In this document: positions 22,755 to 35,757 of the stretch, piece after piece | Numbering within the stretch: position 1 is the stretch's first letter | Layout of the letters: each line of letters starts with the position of its first letter | From: Patella vulgata | Lineage: Eukaryota > Mollusca > Gastropoda > Patellidae | Reading direction: 5' to 3' | Assembly: GCF_932274485.2 (NCBI RefSeq) | Contig: NC_065884.2 | Coordinates: 38,831,540-38,895,539 of the forward strand | DNA length: 64,000 bases | Notes under the pieces: model-generated | Databases searched by the model: none | What the model was told of the DNA's origin: nothing | Seen by the model: only the letters and a program-made list of their open reading frames with translations | Program-made: the position numbers and the translations under genes

Positions 22755-23859
22755 GCGGCTGCCAGGCAGGATTACGCCCACATTTTCGAGAGATGGATAG
22801 AAAACAAGCTAAAACGAAAGTAATTTTTCCTACAATCAAGGGCCATAATTCAGGAAGTTACGGTCCCATATGCGCGAATATCGAAAGGAACCGAGATCTT
22901 TGGGTTATAAACTTACATTTCAAGTTTCAACAAAATCGGATAAAAATTGTGACCTCTATAGGGTCCACAACCTTGATACACCATATCTTTACGCTATTTG
23001 AGAATGAACGGCGGCCATTTTGTCTTGTCAGTTTTGGGCCGATTTTGACGAAATTCGAACTCAGCCGTCCTTAGGGTGTAACGGTGATATATTAACACGG
23101 TTTTTTAAATCGGATAAAAATTATGACCTCTATAGGGTCCACAAGCCAAAAAACGCATTTTTGCGTACAATCAGGGGCCATAATTCATGAAGTTACGGTT
23201 CGATATGCGCGAATATTGAAAGGAATCAAGATCTTTGTGTTATAAACTTACATTTCAAGTTTCAACAAAATCGGATAAAAATTGTGACCTCTATAGGGTC
23301 CACAACCTTGATATACCATATTTTTACGCTATTTGAGAACGAACGGTGGCCATTTTGTCTGTCAGTTTTGGGCCGATTTTTACGAAATTCGAATTCAACC
23401 ATCCTTAGGGTTTAACGGTGATATAATAATACGGTTTTTTAAATCGGATAAAAATTATGACCTCTATAGGGTCCACAAGCAAAAAAACGCGTTTTTTACG
23501 TACAATCAGGGGCCATAATACAGGAAGTTATGGTCCGATATACGCGAATATCGAAAGGAACCGAGATCTTTGGGTTATAAACTTACATTTCAAGTTTCAA
23601 CAAGACGGATAAAAATTGTGACCTCTACAGTGTTCACAAGCCAAAAACGTGATTTTTCGTACAATCAGGGTCCATAATCCATGAAGTTACGGTCCGATAG
23701 ATGCCAATATCGAAAGGAACCGAGATCTTAGGGTGATAAACCTATATTTCAAGTTTTATTGAAATCGGATAAAAATTGTGACCTGTAGACTTTGTGGACG
23801 GACGGACGGACAGGGGCGACAACAATATACGTCCACATGAAAATGTGGGCGTATAAAAA
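22755..23859 (+). mobile_element. Pearl-like element, type B, looks complete
   Basis: Head 'gctgccaggcaggattacgc' and 'ccacattttcgagag'; three tandem units 335 bp apart (landmark 'caggggccataattca' near 22836, 23171, 23506) and a partial fourth; then 'ggacggacggacggacagg', 'gcgac', 'aatatacgtccacatg' and 'aaaatgtgggcgtataaaaa'. Head and tail share an inverted TACGCCCACA/TGTGGGCGTA motif. The 3' end is the same as in type A although the internal unit is different. Confidence 0.75.
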
Positions 23860-24348
23860 TAGGTTACGTGCCCTTGTTTTGAAAGTAGTCTTGCTTAACC
23901 AGTCTACCGACCATTCAACGTTTGATTAACAGGCCGGGATAATCAAGACTACTTTTTAAGAAACATAACAGAAAGCTGGAACAATAAATTGAATTTAGAA
24001 ACACGCAAGTTGGGCAACTCAACAATTGTTTTAAGAACCTTGTAAAAGTAAAATGAAACTACTGCTAGTATCATGTTCTTGCCTAACGCAAGTATTTCAG
24101 AGATATTATTTGTACTAAACCAAAAGATACAGCTCCTAATGGTACAGTTAATGATAAAGCAATTTAAAAAATAAAACAAACCTAATTTCTAAAGCTGCTG
24201 TAATAACCAATAAGCTAAATAGTACCGCTATTCAGAATCGTCAACAATAGATTTTTGACGGCTGTAATAGTTGATAGATGTGTAGAGAATTGCACGTGCG
24301 ATGGCTATTTATAATATCATAGACTCTAGCGCTGAGTGTCATCATAGT
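23860..24348. other. Liprin-beta intron sequence
   Basis: Nothing recognised between the pearl-like element and the hAT element. Confidence 0.4.
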
Positions 24349-24356
24349 GCGTAGTG

Positions 24357-25433
24357 CAGTGGTGGGATTTTACCCGTATATTCCGGACTTGTCCGAATCT
24401 TTTTTCGAAACACCCAAAATTGTCCGACCAGGAATATGCCCAATCGGTGAATAATATTCAAATTCCAAAATTAATATAGTGTACTGAGTGTATAACTGTC
24501 ATTGCTTCTCCTTTGTCGGACGATATATCAATCCAATAAGAGTGATTATAAACTTAATCTGATTAACCCGTGATTTCGCCATTGTCTCACGTTTTAATCT
24601 CCTTTGTTGTGTTGGACAATAACACGTAGAAATTAGTCATATATGTCAAATATCCTGATAGTATATAACACCTCAAATCAACATACATTGTATTCGATAA
24701 CTTGTCTGTGATATATTTTCGGTGGAAGCCGAAGTTAAATAAAGATATTTCACACACATGGCGCTTGTAGAGTTCAGTAATTAAAATGAAAGTACAAATC
24801 TCGTGAGACACATGAAATTAAGAGATGTATACGTGCTGAATCCAATACGCCTGATGTTCGAGAAAAGATTCTATTTTGATAGCATATTGTCGGATTTATG
24901 ATTATATTTTGAAGGGGGTTTATGTCTTTAAATAAATAAACACGCTAAGAAATGTTGACGAATATTTTGATTGGAATGACGTAACTAGTTAATTGTTTTA
25001 GACGATAGCGAGTGCTACAGTCGAATGCAATTATTTAGCAGTTGGTGTCACTCTCTCATTAGGGCGTCGTTAACTACGGATGTCGGACTTTGCTGAAAAA
25101 TGTACCGACGTATGACCCGAAAAATACGGTAATTTTGGGGGAGTTTGAAACAGATCGGCAGCAGTCGGCACGCTGTCAATTCTATAGTATTACGATGTCA
25201 TGTAATTTTGTATGAATATTATTGACATAAATTTGAATACCGTACGGGTTTTAAACATAAAATATAACGAGGTGCACCTATTTTTTTTTTTACATATGAA
25301 TTTGAATATATTTTGTTGACACATGATTCTTAATTGTGTTTTCAAAACGTCTGCTTAAATTACGGTAAGAGTTATGGCCCTTTATTTTCGGGAAAAAATG
25401 TCCGACATGAAATTTTTTGAAATCCCATCACTG
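24357..25433. mobile_element. hAT-type non-autonomous element, 1.08 kb
   Basis: Ends CAGTGGTGGGATTT and (reverse complement) CAGTGATGGGATTT, flanked by the perfect 8-bp direct repeat GCGTAGTG (24349-24356, 25434-25441). The 8-bp duplication and CAGTG ends are diagnostic of hAT elements. No transposase frame. TGTCCGA motifs recur near both ends. Confidence 0.85.
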
Positions 25434-25441
25434 GCGTAGTG

Positions 25442-26449
25442 TATGCGAATATCACTTCAAGATAAGCCAGTGAAGCGTGTATGTTCGCCGTGTCGAGACC
25501 AACTTTCTGTACGGTGCACGGGTCACCCTAATCAAGGATTCGAGCTTCTATAATAACTGTGTGTGTGTTTTTTAATGCTTAAAAAAAAAAAGAATTTACA
25601 CAAATAGACAGGCTTTGAAATGTTGCTTGAGTAACTAACCTGTCCTTTATAATTTTCCACAGCACACATTATCCATGCACGCAAAGACAATTAAATGGTT
25701 TTGGTTCTTATTTTGATCCACATGAATATCGTAATTAAGTTCTTTGACATTGGCAGGACTAAAAATTTGCGCGAATCGCCGCATTAGCTTTGAGTCTGGG
25801 ACTCGAAGATTCGTGCAATTCCATAAACCGAATTGATGTGGATTCCGCCAAGTAAAGCATACGTCTCAAATCAAAATTAAGGCCTATGACCTTGCCGTTG
25901 AGAAATGTGTAGAATTCGGATTCTAAAATATCAGTATAAAATTGAATATCAAACACAACGTCACACCTGTATTAACATCTATTATTAACCACATGCAGAG
26001 AACAGCTGATCGCACCCCCTGGAATTCCTTTCTCACTTTCCAACTAATTTACGCTAAAAATTATATGCATAAAATACTCTTCTGACCAAATTGTTTTCTT
26101 TTGTCAAATTGTTCTGTAAATTATACATAAACTTTATTTTTGAACATTGTTCTGAATTTTTTCAATGTTTAAATTTTCATTGGAGACAAAACAGGGAACA
26201 TCGAATTGCTATGGTGCAGGCTTTGTGCCAAAATCATCAGGGAGTCAAAGTTAAACATAAGGATTTTTTCTGTGTCTTTTGTCTATGGTTTTCATCAAAT
26301 CAGCATAGGAGTGAAAGATTGATACTGAAATTTGATTTTTCTTTTTATTTATTCTAATAAATATTGAAACACATATCTTTATTTTCTAAGTATTAATGGT
26401 CAATAAATGGCTTCATCTAGGGTCAAAGTATGAAATACATGAATAGCCC
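25442..26449. other. Liprin-beta intron sequence
   Basis: Overlapping short frames on both strands, none convincing. No repeat family recognised. Confidence 0.4.
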
Positions 26450-29400
26450 CAGAGAAAATAATACTGAAATTTCAGTGAGAAAATGTAACTGAAATCTCAC
26501 CAAAATTTCACTGAAATAAAAATATATTTTGGTCTATTACTGAAATTTCACTGAAATAAACAAAAATTTTGCTCTACTGAAAGTTCACTGAAATAAAATA
26601 TATTTTGGTCTACTGGAATTTCACTGAAATATTTATATTGCAAATTTCATAGAAATTTCACTGAAATTACAAAACATAAAAATGTCATTTTTTTTCATAG
26701 CAAAAATTTTAATAACTGCATATAAAGATTTGTAATTTGTGAAAGAGAGCACTTCAAAATTATGGCCTAATAGTCAGAAGACGAAATGTTTTAATTTCCA
26801 TTAATTAATTGAGTTATTTCCTGAAATACACAATTTCATTGACGTTTATTTTATTTGTCTATCACCGTGCGTAATCCATGAACACATGCTAAGTAATATT
26901 ATTCAACATCAAAATTTTTTCCGATATGTTTCGATAATCATTGTATTATGATAGAATGGCTATTTTCTCAAACGTAACACACGTGTTTCAATAGCCATAT
27001 TTGCAAACGAGGTCATCAATTACGGCACCCGTAAATTTCATTTACGGTAAATATTTTACGATCAATTAATATAATCATGTTTTGAAATCAACCTCTTTTA
27101 TAGTGAAAAGAGAGAATAAATCTAAACCATCTTAAATTCAAATTTTGAGGTCATTGCTGATTAGCATCAACAATGTCAATGACGGAGATTCCAAGAGTGT
27201 CGTAATGGTTGTAAATTATATGAAACTCTCACGCAAATAAAAGGACCTCACGTGCATGTTTCATTACTAAATTGATAAACTGGTGCTGCTATTTAAACAG
27301 ATTAAGGGGCTAATTAACCTAAGTTCTTTTCACTGTTTCGCGAAAGGCTTCCGCATTTTTAATCAAATGTTGAAATTCCTGGAAAAAAGGCACGTATTTG
27401 GGATAATAGAGTTGTGTTTGTTCACGTTATTTACTGGATTATATGACCCACAAAACACCTCTCACAGAATGGTTTGTTGGATAAATTTCGAAGTAGTTAA
27501 TTATAAAATGGATGTACTGATAAGGCATATTTTCAAAAGCAGCCGTGGTAAGTATAGTTGTTTAAATTTTAGTAGATCGGGCTATGTATTGGTATATTAA
27601 CTTTCGTCATGCAAATTATGTAACCTGGCTAAGTTTAGTTTTTAAAAAATAAGGTAAAACTGTTCTGTCTGTATATTAACGGTGTGACGACTAAGCAAAA
27701 CTTGAACATTTTAGTCTGCGGCTAAAAAAACCGAACCGATTCGGTTTAGATGGTAATGAAAACTAACTGAAAAATATTAGTCTTCCAGAGTCTGCAATTC
27801 ACGCTAATATACTGGCCTTTATATACGGAGATTAAAACTGTAATGGCGACATACAGTTCTATGTTTTATGTGTCCGGTACATTAAAAATTTGGTTTTGTT
27901 TGTACTATGTAGTTTGTTCAAATCTCCTGTTTAACCTTTTTAATAAAAGTAATAAATACAACATATAAAAATAGACTTCGATTTCTCTTTTACATAATCC
28001 ACAGTTCGCGTGTTTATTCCCCCCACCCCGGCATTTGGAATTCATATGCCTGCCTACCTTACGCTATAATTATAATATGAATGTAAATCCATTCCATTTC
28101 GTTTTATATATTATTATTAACATATTATGCAGGTAATAGGGAGGACATAATTATAATCCATAAACAAAACCAACAATCATTCATTCATTCCATAAAAATA
28201 AAGAAATTTACAAACTGTACTGTACTGAATGACCACCTTCAATAAAACACTTATTCCGTCGGTTTCATCAAAGCACTTTCTTAATAGTAATACTATGTGT
28301 ATACACGTGAAAAGAATTCAGTCAGCAATAATTACGTCACGTCTAGTATCACACATTTATTGGCGTCTATTTAAATGATGACTTGTCATTTCCATCTACT
28401 TCAAAGAAACCGCAGTAGGATCAAAGGGTCTGATCTTCTGAAGTACTGCTCACTATCACGTGTCTTTGAGTGGCAGCATGAAGGGAACATGTAAGCAGAT
28501 AATCAAATGACACTAAGTAAGCTCAGTCTGGGATAAGTCTAGTTGTAGTAAAAACGGAAATGCGGTCTACGATATACGACTTTAAATCTCTCCACTAGAT
28601 AATTATTTTTGTGAAAAAAAAAACCTGTTACAATAGACATAGTGTTTTATTTATTTCTTGTGATAATAATTAAAAATAACTGGAAACGATATGGATTTAT
28701 TTTTTACTTACCAACACGGTAAGTATTTCTTTCGTTGCATTTTATTACTTGACGATAAACATGTGGTAGTAAATATATCAACTCTTTACACATGCTGTTT
28801 AACTAAATAACTATAATATAATGAAATTACGGTCAATATTCACAATAATCCACAGCCGATATACCGAAGTTGTAACTGATGATCGTTACATTTTAATTAA
28901 CAAACATCGTGGGAATCGTTAGGAATGCTAATTATATTTCTTTTTTTATCGCGGGAATATCTACGACCGATTACAGAATATACTGTCTCATTATTATTAT
29001 TGTTGACCATTTATCAATGATGTAGCTTATTGCTGATTCCCCCCATAATTGTCGATCGTTAATACATGTATCTTTTTAAAAAAAAAAACATGCTATAATA
29101 TTCGGGCGACAGGTTTATATATCATGCTGTATTTCTTAGACGACCATCGATTTCCCGATACTTGTACCGTTTTGTAGGTAAAACCGAACCGACTCCGACT
29201 AAACCAACTAATCGTCACACCCCTAAATAGGATCCACTAAAAATAAATCATAAGATATTTTAAGAGTAAATTATCAGTGTTGTAACCTTGTGTATTCAGA
29301 AGTAAATGCCTGCCACTAGTGACAGCCGATGCACATTTATCCCAAAATTTATATTATATGCTTTGTTTTTGACAGGATAATTTTGAAACTGCTGAATGCT

Positions 29401-29776
29401 CTAACAGCACACTGCATGGCACATGCCTATCTTTATTTAATATTATTTTGATTGTGTCATTTCAGGCCATATATTTTTATTATCATCGAAGAAAAGGACA
29501 ACACTAGAAGAAAAAGAAAATTTAGAAGACGGAATACAGAAATTTGAGGGATAATTAATAATATAGTAATATTGTAATTGTTTGGAGGGTTTTTTTCAGA
29601 ATGTATGTTAATAAAGACTTTGAAATAGTAATGAAATTTCAGTGAAATCTCACTGAAATTTCAGTGAGAGATTTGGTCAAAATATTATTGAAATTTCAGT
29701 GAGAAAATATTATTGAAATTTCAGTGAGATTTCAGTGAAATTTCAATAAAATTTTGTATTTTTACAGGGGAGCTCT
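26450..29776. mobile_element. Possible foldback element with arms of palindromic TGAAATTTCA repeats
   Basis: About 200 bp at 26460-26665 and 120 bp at 29630-29755 consist of repeated 'actgaaatttcagtga' palindromes. Outside them the ends are alike in reverse complement (CCCCAGAGAAAATA and CCCCTGTAAAAATA). I infer one element of 3.3 kb with tandem-repeat arms; the flanking duplication is unclear. A hAT-like element at 27681-29221 lies inside. The 105-codon frame at 27283-27600 is not recognised. Confidence 0.45.
27681..29221. mobile_element. hAT-like element inside the foldback
   Basis: Left end GGTGTGACGACTAAG, right end (reverse complement) GGTGTGACGATTAG; 'aaaaccgaaccga' occurs just inside both ends in opposite orientations. 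1.5 kb, no transposase. A clear 8-bp duplication was not found, so the exact borders are approximate. Confidence 0.5.
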
Positions 29777-30823
29777 TCTAAATAATGGATTGCTCCTCTA
29801 TTTTGAGTTGAGAAGTGCTATTTTTGCAAGAGGCGATTTTCAGCTGTTGTAATTTTAGAAGAGCTTTTTATGGTTCCTTTATTTTTTTTCAAATGTGAAG
29901 CACTCATTCTCGATAACTTTTCGCTTCATCAGCGAAAATATATCAGAAAAACTATTAATTCCAATAAGTTTGCCCTAGCCATAGGGTAATACGGTATTAT
30001 ATGCCCTAGCTTACTTTCTTTGTGTTACAATTGAGAAAAAAATAGCATCATCTATACTAACGGTATAGGTCTACTGCTGAAAAAATTTTCTATTACACTC
30101 ATTTAACGAGTTAAATCTGACGGACACCTACTACTGAGGAGGAAGACTCTTCGAAATGGGGATATTAATTAACATTAGGATTTAGGCTCCGAACAAAGAA
30201 AAGTGTGTTTTGATGGAGACCAGCCATTCTCGTCTCGTTGACGTCGCTGTGTCCAGGCCTTTGTTCATGTTGTCTCACTTTGAAATTTTAAAAAATGACA
30301 CATGCTACCTGATTTATTGTTGGTGCTATTAGCACATCCCCAAGAAACCCAACTGACCATGTTAGTCAAAATGATGGGATGCAGTGCTATGTTGCAATAG
30401 CCTTCTATAGGGAAATTCACAACGTCTGTCGTCTCTGCCGTCACTCACGCAAAAAAACAAAACAAGTGTTTTTTGGGGTATATTTTTCCTTAGTAAAAAC
30501 ATTCAGAAAAACTATTAAAATTTCGCAGGGCCAAAAATATTCTAATATTAACGTTATTTTTCATATTAAAACAACTTTTTGTGGTAGTATTCTCCTTTAA
30601 TTATGACAGGATTTCCCCTTTTCTAGATAAATGTTAATACTGATACCATTAGGTTAACTAGAGCATAGTCTTATAAAGCTGCAAACTTTTATAAATTTAG
30701 TGTCCTTGTAACTTCAAAGACTACAGTATAAACAAAGAAATCAAGGATAGTGTATCACTTAGAAATTTCATGTATAAATAGACTGCATAAAAAATAAGTC
30801 AAATATCATAAATTATAATCCAA
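29777..30823. other. Liprin-beta intron sequence
   Basis: No recognised feature. A 73-codon frame at 30379-30600 lacks protein-like support. Confidence 0.4.
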
Positions 30824-30831
30824 TACAAAAC

Positions 30832-31863
30832 TAGGGCTGTACGATATTGCAAAAAGAGACGATATCGATATTGTCATTTTTTTCAACAATATAGTTAAAT
30901 ATCGCTAAATTTAATAATAATGTCACTTTGCTATTAAAGAAATTAAATATAAATGCATTAAAGCTCACTACAGTGTGAGTAAGATTTAAGAATTGTGGGT
31001 AAGAATTGCTTTATTCATACATTTTGAACTTCGCTTGTTTTTTATAATATAAATTTATTAAAATGAACAGAACAAAATCCTTTTTGGATAAAAATTAAAT
31101 ACAACCGCTGGCCTTGTGTAAGAAAATTCTCAAATATCACGTTTAGCGGAAGTAAGTAGATGCGGTCTTCAAGTCTTGTATTGTACATGTAAGTTCAAAC
31201 AGTTTAACAAATACTAAATGATCTGGACTATCTTCCATTCAAGCATTCAATTGGCTGCGGTATTCCTGGCCTAAAAGTGACAGTGATCTATTTATAGATC
31301 GTTTTATTCTTGCTTTCAGAAATTAAGTTTCGTAGAGTTTTCTAAAAATATTCGTTTTTTAAAAATATGACAACCTATTTATAGCCTGGTAATTAGCCGC
31401 GGTAGTGGGAAATTTCAGGCGTTTAGTAGGCCAAAGCTTCACATGTAGTAACAACTGACAATTTATTGTCGACTAAAAACAAAGTAAAAGTAACGCATAC
31501 ACGATGCAGTGAAAATTTAACGATTCTCAAAACATTAGTTTTATTTATTATAGTTTATTGCCGTCGGCTAATTTCCACTGCTGTATAGTGTATTTATTAT
31601 CTATTTTTACACGATGCAGTGAAAATTTAACGATTCTCAAAACATTAGTTTTATTTATTATAGTTTATTGCCGTCGGCTAATTTCCACTGCTGTATAGTG
31701 TATTTATTATCTATTTTTACAATAATTTTTTTCGATATTTGAAGTTTTGGGCGATATTCGATAAACCACTATATCGACGATTTTTGGCCACATGATATCG
31801 TAGTTGGGTTTGAAAATACCATATCGCGATAAATGACTATATTGAGAATATCGTACAGCCCTA
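30832..31863. mobile_element. hAT-type non-autonomous element, 1.03 kb
   Basis: Ends TAGGGCTGTACGATATT and (reverse complement) TAGGGCTGTACGATATT, identical over the first 17 bases, with the perfect 8-bp direct repeat TACAAAAC (30824-30831, 31864-31871). 'gatatcg' and 'atatcgcgat' motifs recur near both ends. Contains the exact 110-bp tandem duplication at 31501-31720. It ends about 70 bp from liprin exon 31943-32003. Confidence 0.85.
31501..31720. repeat. Two identical tandem copies of 110 bp
   Basis: 'acgatgcagtgaaaatttaa' begins at 31501 and 31611; the 110-bp units look identical. Inside the hAT element. Confidence 0.85.
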
Positions 31864-31942
31864 TACAAAACGTCATCTTGCTATTGTATAATATTCAACT
31901 CAATGTTTAATGATGTAGGAAATTGATGTATAAAAGTTTTAC

Positions 31943-32003
31943 CTGGTGTACTAGTCGCTGTAGGTGATGATAGATAGTTAGTATTTACCCGTAAATCATC
32001 CAT
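31943..32003 (-). CDS. PPFIBP1/2: Liprin-beta exon: MDDLRVNTNYLSS linker
   Basis: Acceptor 'gttgtttatag' precedes ATGGATGATTT at 32003; donor CCAG^GTAAAA at 31943. The 61-bp exon codes MDDLRVNTNYLSSPTATSTP plus one base. It enters in phase 0 from exon 32477-32577 and leaves in phase 1, matching exon 21594-21676. The leading ATG is in frame with the upstream exon, so it could serve as an alternative start for a shorter isoform, but nothing here shows a promoter. Low sequence conservation is expected in this linker. Confidence 0.65.
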
Positions 32004-32476
32004 CTATAAACAACACACTTTATTAGTATATGTAATGTGCAGACCTCATACCTTATTTGCCTATCATCATTTTTGTCAGAATAATTATGACATAGGTTAG
32101 GTGATTTACTTTTGTACTTCATATTGCACATTTTCAATCTTGTCATTAGTGATATATTCCTTCAAGGTTACACATGTTTCTCATTTGAACCCCCAGAATT
32201 ATTTTTACTGGAGTTTCAAATTTACTTTCTTGGTAGTTTCATACATTACTCAACAGTGCAATTACAGTCTTAATTCCACAGGTAATACATCTTTTAGAGA
32301 ACTGAATCTGTCAACTATTCATGCAGTATAATCTAAATTACAATATACAATATTTTTTTTTCCAAATGCTGACAAACAGAAGACATTACTGTTTTTTTTG
32401 TTCATGTACTTTTAAAGGTATACTTATGTTATTAACAGACGAGCATGTGATTTGTATTCATATGTAATATACATAC

Positions 32477-32577
32477 ATTATGCAAGTTGTCTCTCATTAT
32501 TTCTCCAACAGATGGGGTTGTAGAAGAACTAGTTGAACTTGTATCATCTTCAGCATTTAACATTAATTCTTCTACAG
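32477..32577 (-). CDS. PPFIBP1/2: Liprin-beta exon: VEELMLNAEDDTSS linker after the coiled coil
   Basis: Acceptor 'atatattacag' and donor CATAAT^GTATGT bound a 101-bp exon coding VEELMLNAEDDTSSTSSSTT then PSVGEIMRDNLHN. Two leading bases complete an Ala codon with the G left by exon 37991-38075. In vertebrate liprin-beta-1 the stretch after the coiled coil reads YEELLNSSSISS followed by Ser/Pro-rich sequence, comparable in position and composition. A 473-bp intron separates it from exon 31943-32003. Confidence 0.75.
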
Positions 32578-34178
32578 CTGTAATATATTTAAACCATTGT
32601 ATTATTTAAGGAATCATGTAATATTTCATACATGATCATTTCTTGACTAAAATAAGGTACTTATTTCAACTTAATTAAATACCCAACCTGCCAAAATAAA
32701 AGTTAATAAGCCAACAGTGAGGCTGATGTCCCCTGCCGAAATCCCAAAATAAACAGATAACACATATTAATTAATCGCACATTTATTTTTTTTCAAAAGT
32801 ATCAAGCAATCAAACTGATTATCAACTATACACTAAGTTTCATCACTCTCTATCAAAGTTATCTGGTCGCAAAGCATAGACCAATAAAAGTCATGACATT
32901 CACCTAATGAACATCAATATCAAGTTTAAACATTCTACCTCAGTTTAAAGCAGAGTTGTTATGTTCCAAAGTCTTGACCAATCAAATTGCTTATCGATCC
33001 TTAGCCTAGATCCTTAGCCTAAGCAGAAAATTCTCATCATCAAACTTAATCAAGGTATAGTAATGATATAATGAATCTATACTCGGAGTTTCATCACTCT
33101 CACTTAACTAAAACTAAAGTTATTAGCCCCAAAGCATCAACCAATCAGAATGCTTATCTCTGCTTATCGTAAGCAGACAATGTTTATCATCGAACTTCAT
33201 CAAGGCATTCACTTAATAAACGCCTACACCAAGTTTGAACATTCTACCTCAACTAGAAGGAGAGTTATTGTGTTCCAAAGTCTCGACCAATCAAATTGCT
33301 TATCGCTCTGCTTACCCTAAGCAGAAAATGCTTATTATGAAACTTAGTCAAGGTATTGATGTGATAAAACTATACACCAAGTGTATTCACTCACTTAATT
33401 AGAACTAAAGTTATCGTGTCCCAAAGCATCAACCAATCAAATTGCTTATCTCTGCTTACACTAACAGAAAATTCTCATCTTCTAACTTTCAACTCCATCA
33501 AGGCATTCACCTAATAAACACCTATGCCAAGTGTGAACATTCTAGCTCAATTAGAGTTATTGCGTTCCAAAGTCTCGACCAATCAAATTGCTTATCGCTC
33601 TGCTTACCCTGAGCAGAAAATGTTCATTATCGAACTTAGTCAAGGTATTGATGTAAACTATACACCAAATTTCATCACTCCCACTTAATTAGAACTAAAG
33701 TTATCGTGTCCCAAAGTATCAACCAATCAAATTTCTTATCTCTGCTTACCCTAAGCAGAAAATGCTCATCTTCAAACTCCATTAAACATGCATTATGCAA
33801 GAGCAAAATCTGCATATTACAAGTCTTTCTTTAGGCCTGAAATGTTATCTAAATTATCAATTAGACATTAATTAACTTATCCAGACCATAATAAACTCTC
33901 GATGTCAAGGCTAGCCTTCGATGTTGGCTGGATTAGATTCCTATATGCTGCTAACGGCCATTGATAATTAAATCAAATAAGTGGATAATCGAGACTATGC
34001 TGTTTATATTAATAATTTAAGTAATGATGACCGAGACTATGCAAAAATTTCACCTGCTTCTTTCTCGGCTCATAGTGGATCAATTTGACTGAAATTTTCA
34101 GCAAATTAACTTTACACTATCTAGTTTTTAACTATTATAGCGAGAACTGCCATCTCTTTATCTTATCTCCCATAATGC

Positions 34179-35757
34179 CAGGCATCGATATTCCCGCGCA
34201 CATGCGCACGGTGTGCGCAGGCACATTTGCTTTAAAAAACTCTTTTGCAGGCACATTTTTAAAAATTATTACTGTCACGTAAATCATGTAAAATAAAGAA
34301 TACTATTTATTTTTATTGTTGTTGTTTTTTTGTTTGTTTTTTTGTTTACTTTGATTACCGTATAATAATTTACTAGAATAAGCTAGTCGATGATAAAAAC
34401 GTCTGCACGCGACATATGAACTATCACCTTTTGATTTTACATTAAAATAAATGGTAAATTAGATATTTGTTTTTAATTTAAATACACTGTAAGTGGAATA
34501 TTGGAAAGTAATTTAGGCCTCATCAGAACAACAGTTATTTTAGTTACGGTGCATGAATATCTTGTCATCGTCAAGGGAAACAACTCTTGTTAGTATCCGA
34601 ATTATACCGGAAGTTAAGTTTAACGAATGACAACCTGGCTGCGTAAAGGGATTTAATGAACTTGTTTGAAGCCGGTAGGCATCTATTCTATGTTTATATC
34701 AACCCCAAACAACAACAATATGCACATCAAACATAATCTTTATTATTAAAGTAATCTATAATACATTATTACAATTTAGAAACCATAATAAAAGATAGGT
34801 TGCCAGGCAACGAAACATACGCCCACAGCAGCTAAATCGTCCGGGCAGTCAACAAGAGTTGTCACATATTTTTAATTTTTGGTAATGAAACATTTATAAT
34901 AAACTAAAATCTGATTATAAATTTCAAGTCAATCGGATATTAACCGGAAATCGCTGAAAATCAAAACGCTTCTTCGTCTCATGACCTTAAACACTGTGTA
35001 TAAATTTAAAGTCAATCGGATATTAACTTTGACCTCTAGAGCGTCCACAAGATTTTTCAAAGTGATTAAGGGCCATAACTCTGGCAGTAATTATCGGAAA
35101 TCGCTGAAAATCTATAGGCTTCTTCGTCTCATGACCCTAAACACTGTGTATAAATTTAAGATCAATCGGATATTAACTTTGGCCTCTAGAGCGTACACAA
35201 GATTTTTTGAAGTGATCAAGGGCCATAACTCTGGCATTAATTATTGGAAATCGCTGAAAATCCATAGGCTTCTTCGTCTCATGACCTTAAATACTGTGTA
35301 TAAATTTAAGATCGATCGGATATTAACTTTGGCCTCTAGAGCGTCCACAAGATTTTTTGAAGTGATCAAGGGCCATAACTCTGGCAGTAATTATCGGAAA
35401 TCGCTGAAAATCAGTAGGCTTCTTCGTCTCAAGACCTTAAACACTGTGTATAAATTTAAAGTCAATCGGATATTAACTTTAGCCTCTAGAGCGTCCACAA
35501 GCAATTGTGGACGCCGGACGGACGGACAGGGGCAACGACAATATACGACTACATTTAAATGTGGGCGTATAAAAAGGTACTAAAAATTATTTATAATTTC
35601 TTCTTCTGCCGAGTCCAACACAAGAAGCTTTCGTAAGCCCCCCCCCCCACACAATCATACTATATACCTGGCAATTGAATACTCTCCTTTTGAGTATGAC
35701 CCTGCAGGCACATTTTCAAGTGTGTGCGCAGGCACACTCAACTTTTATAGAGCCCTG
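34179..35757. mobile_element. hAT-type element inside the TTAA MITE
   Basis: Ends CAGGCATCGAT and (reverse complement) CAGGGCTCTAT; flanking 8-bp direct repeats CATAATGC (34171-34178) and CATAATGT (35758-35765), 7 of 8 identical. Subterminal 'gtgtgcgcaggcaca' occurs near both ends. No transposase. Contains the type-A pearl-like element at 34795-35576. Confidence 0.75.
34795..35576 (+). mobile_element. Pearl-like element, type A (A1 units), looks complete
   Basis: Head 'ataggttgccaggcaacga' then A1 units of exactly 150 bp, and the 3' end 'caattgtggacgccggacgg', 'acggacaggggcaacgac', 'catttaaatgtgggcgtata'. Because 150 is divisible by three, one frame stays open for 200 codons (34981-35583, repeated MTLNTVYKFKVNRILTL), which I read as a by-product of the repeat rather than a gene. 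Confidence 0.8.
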
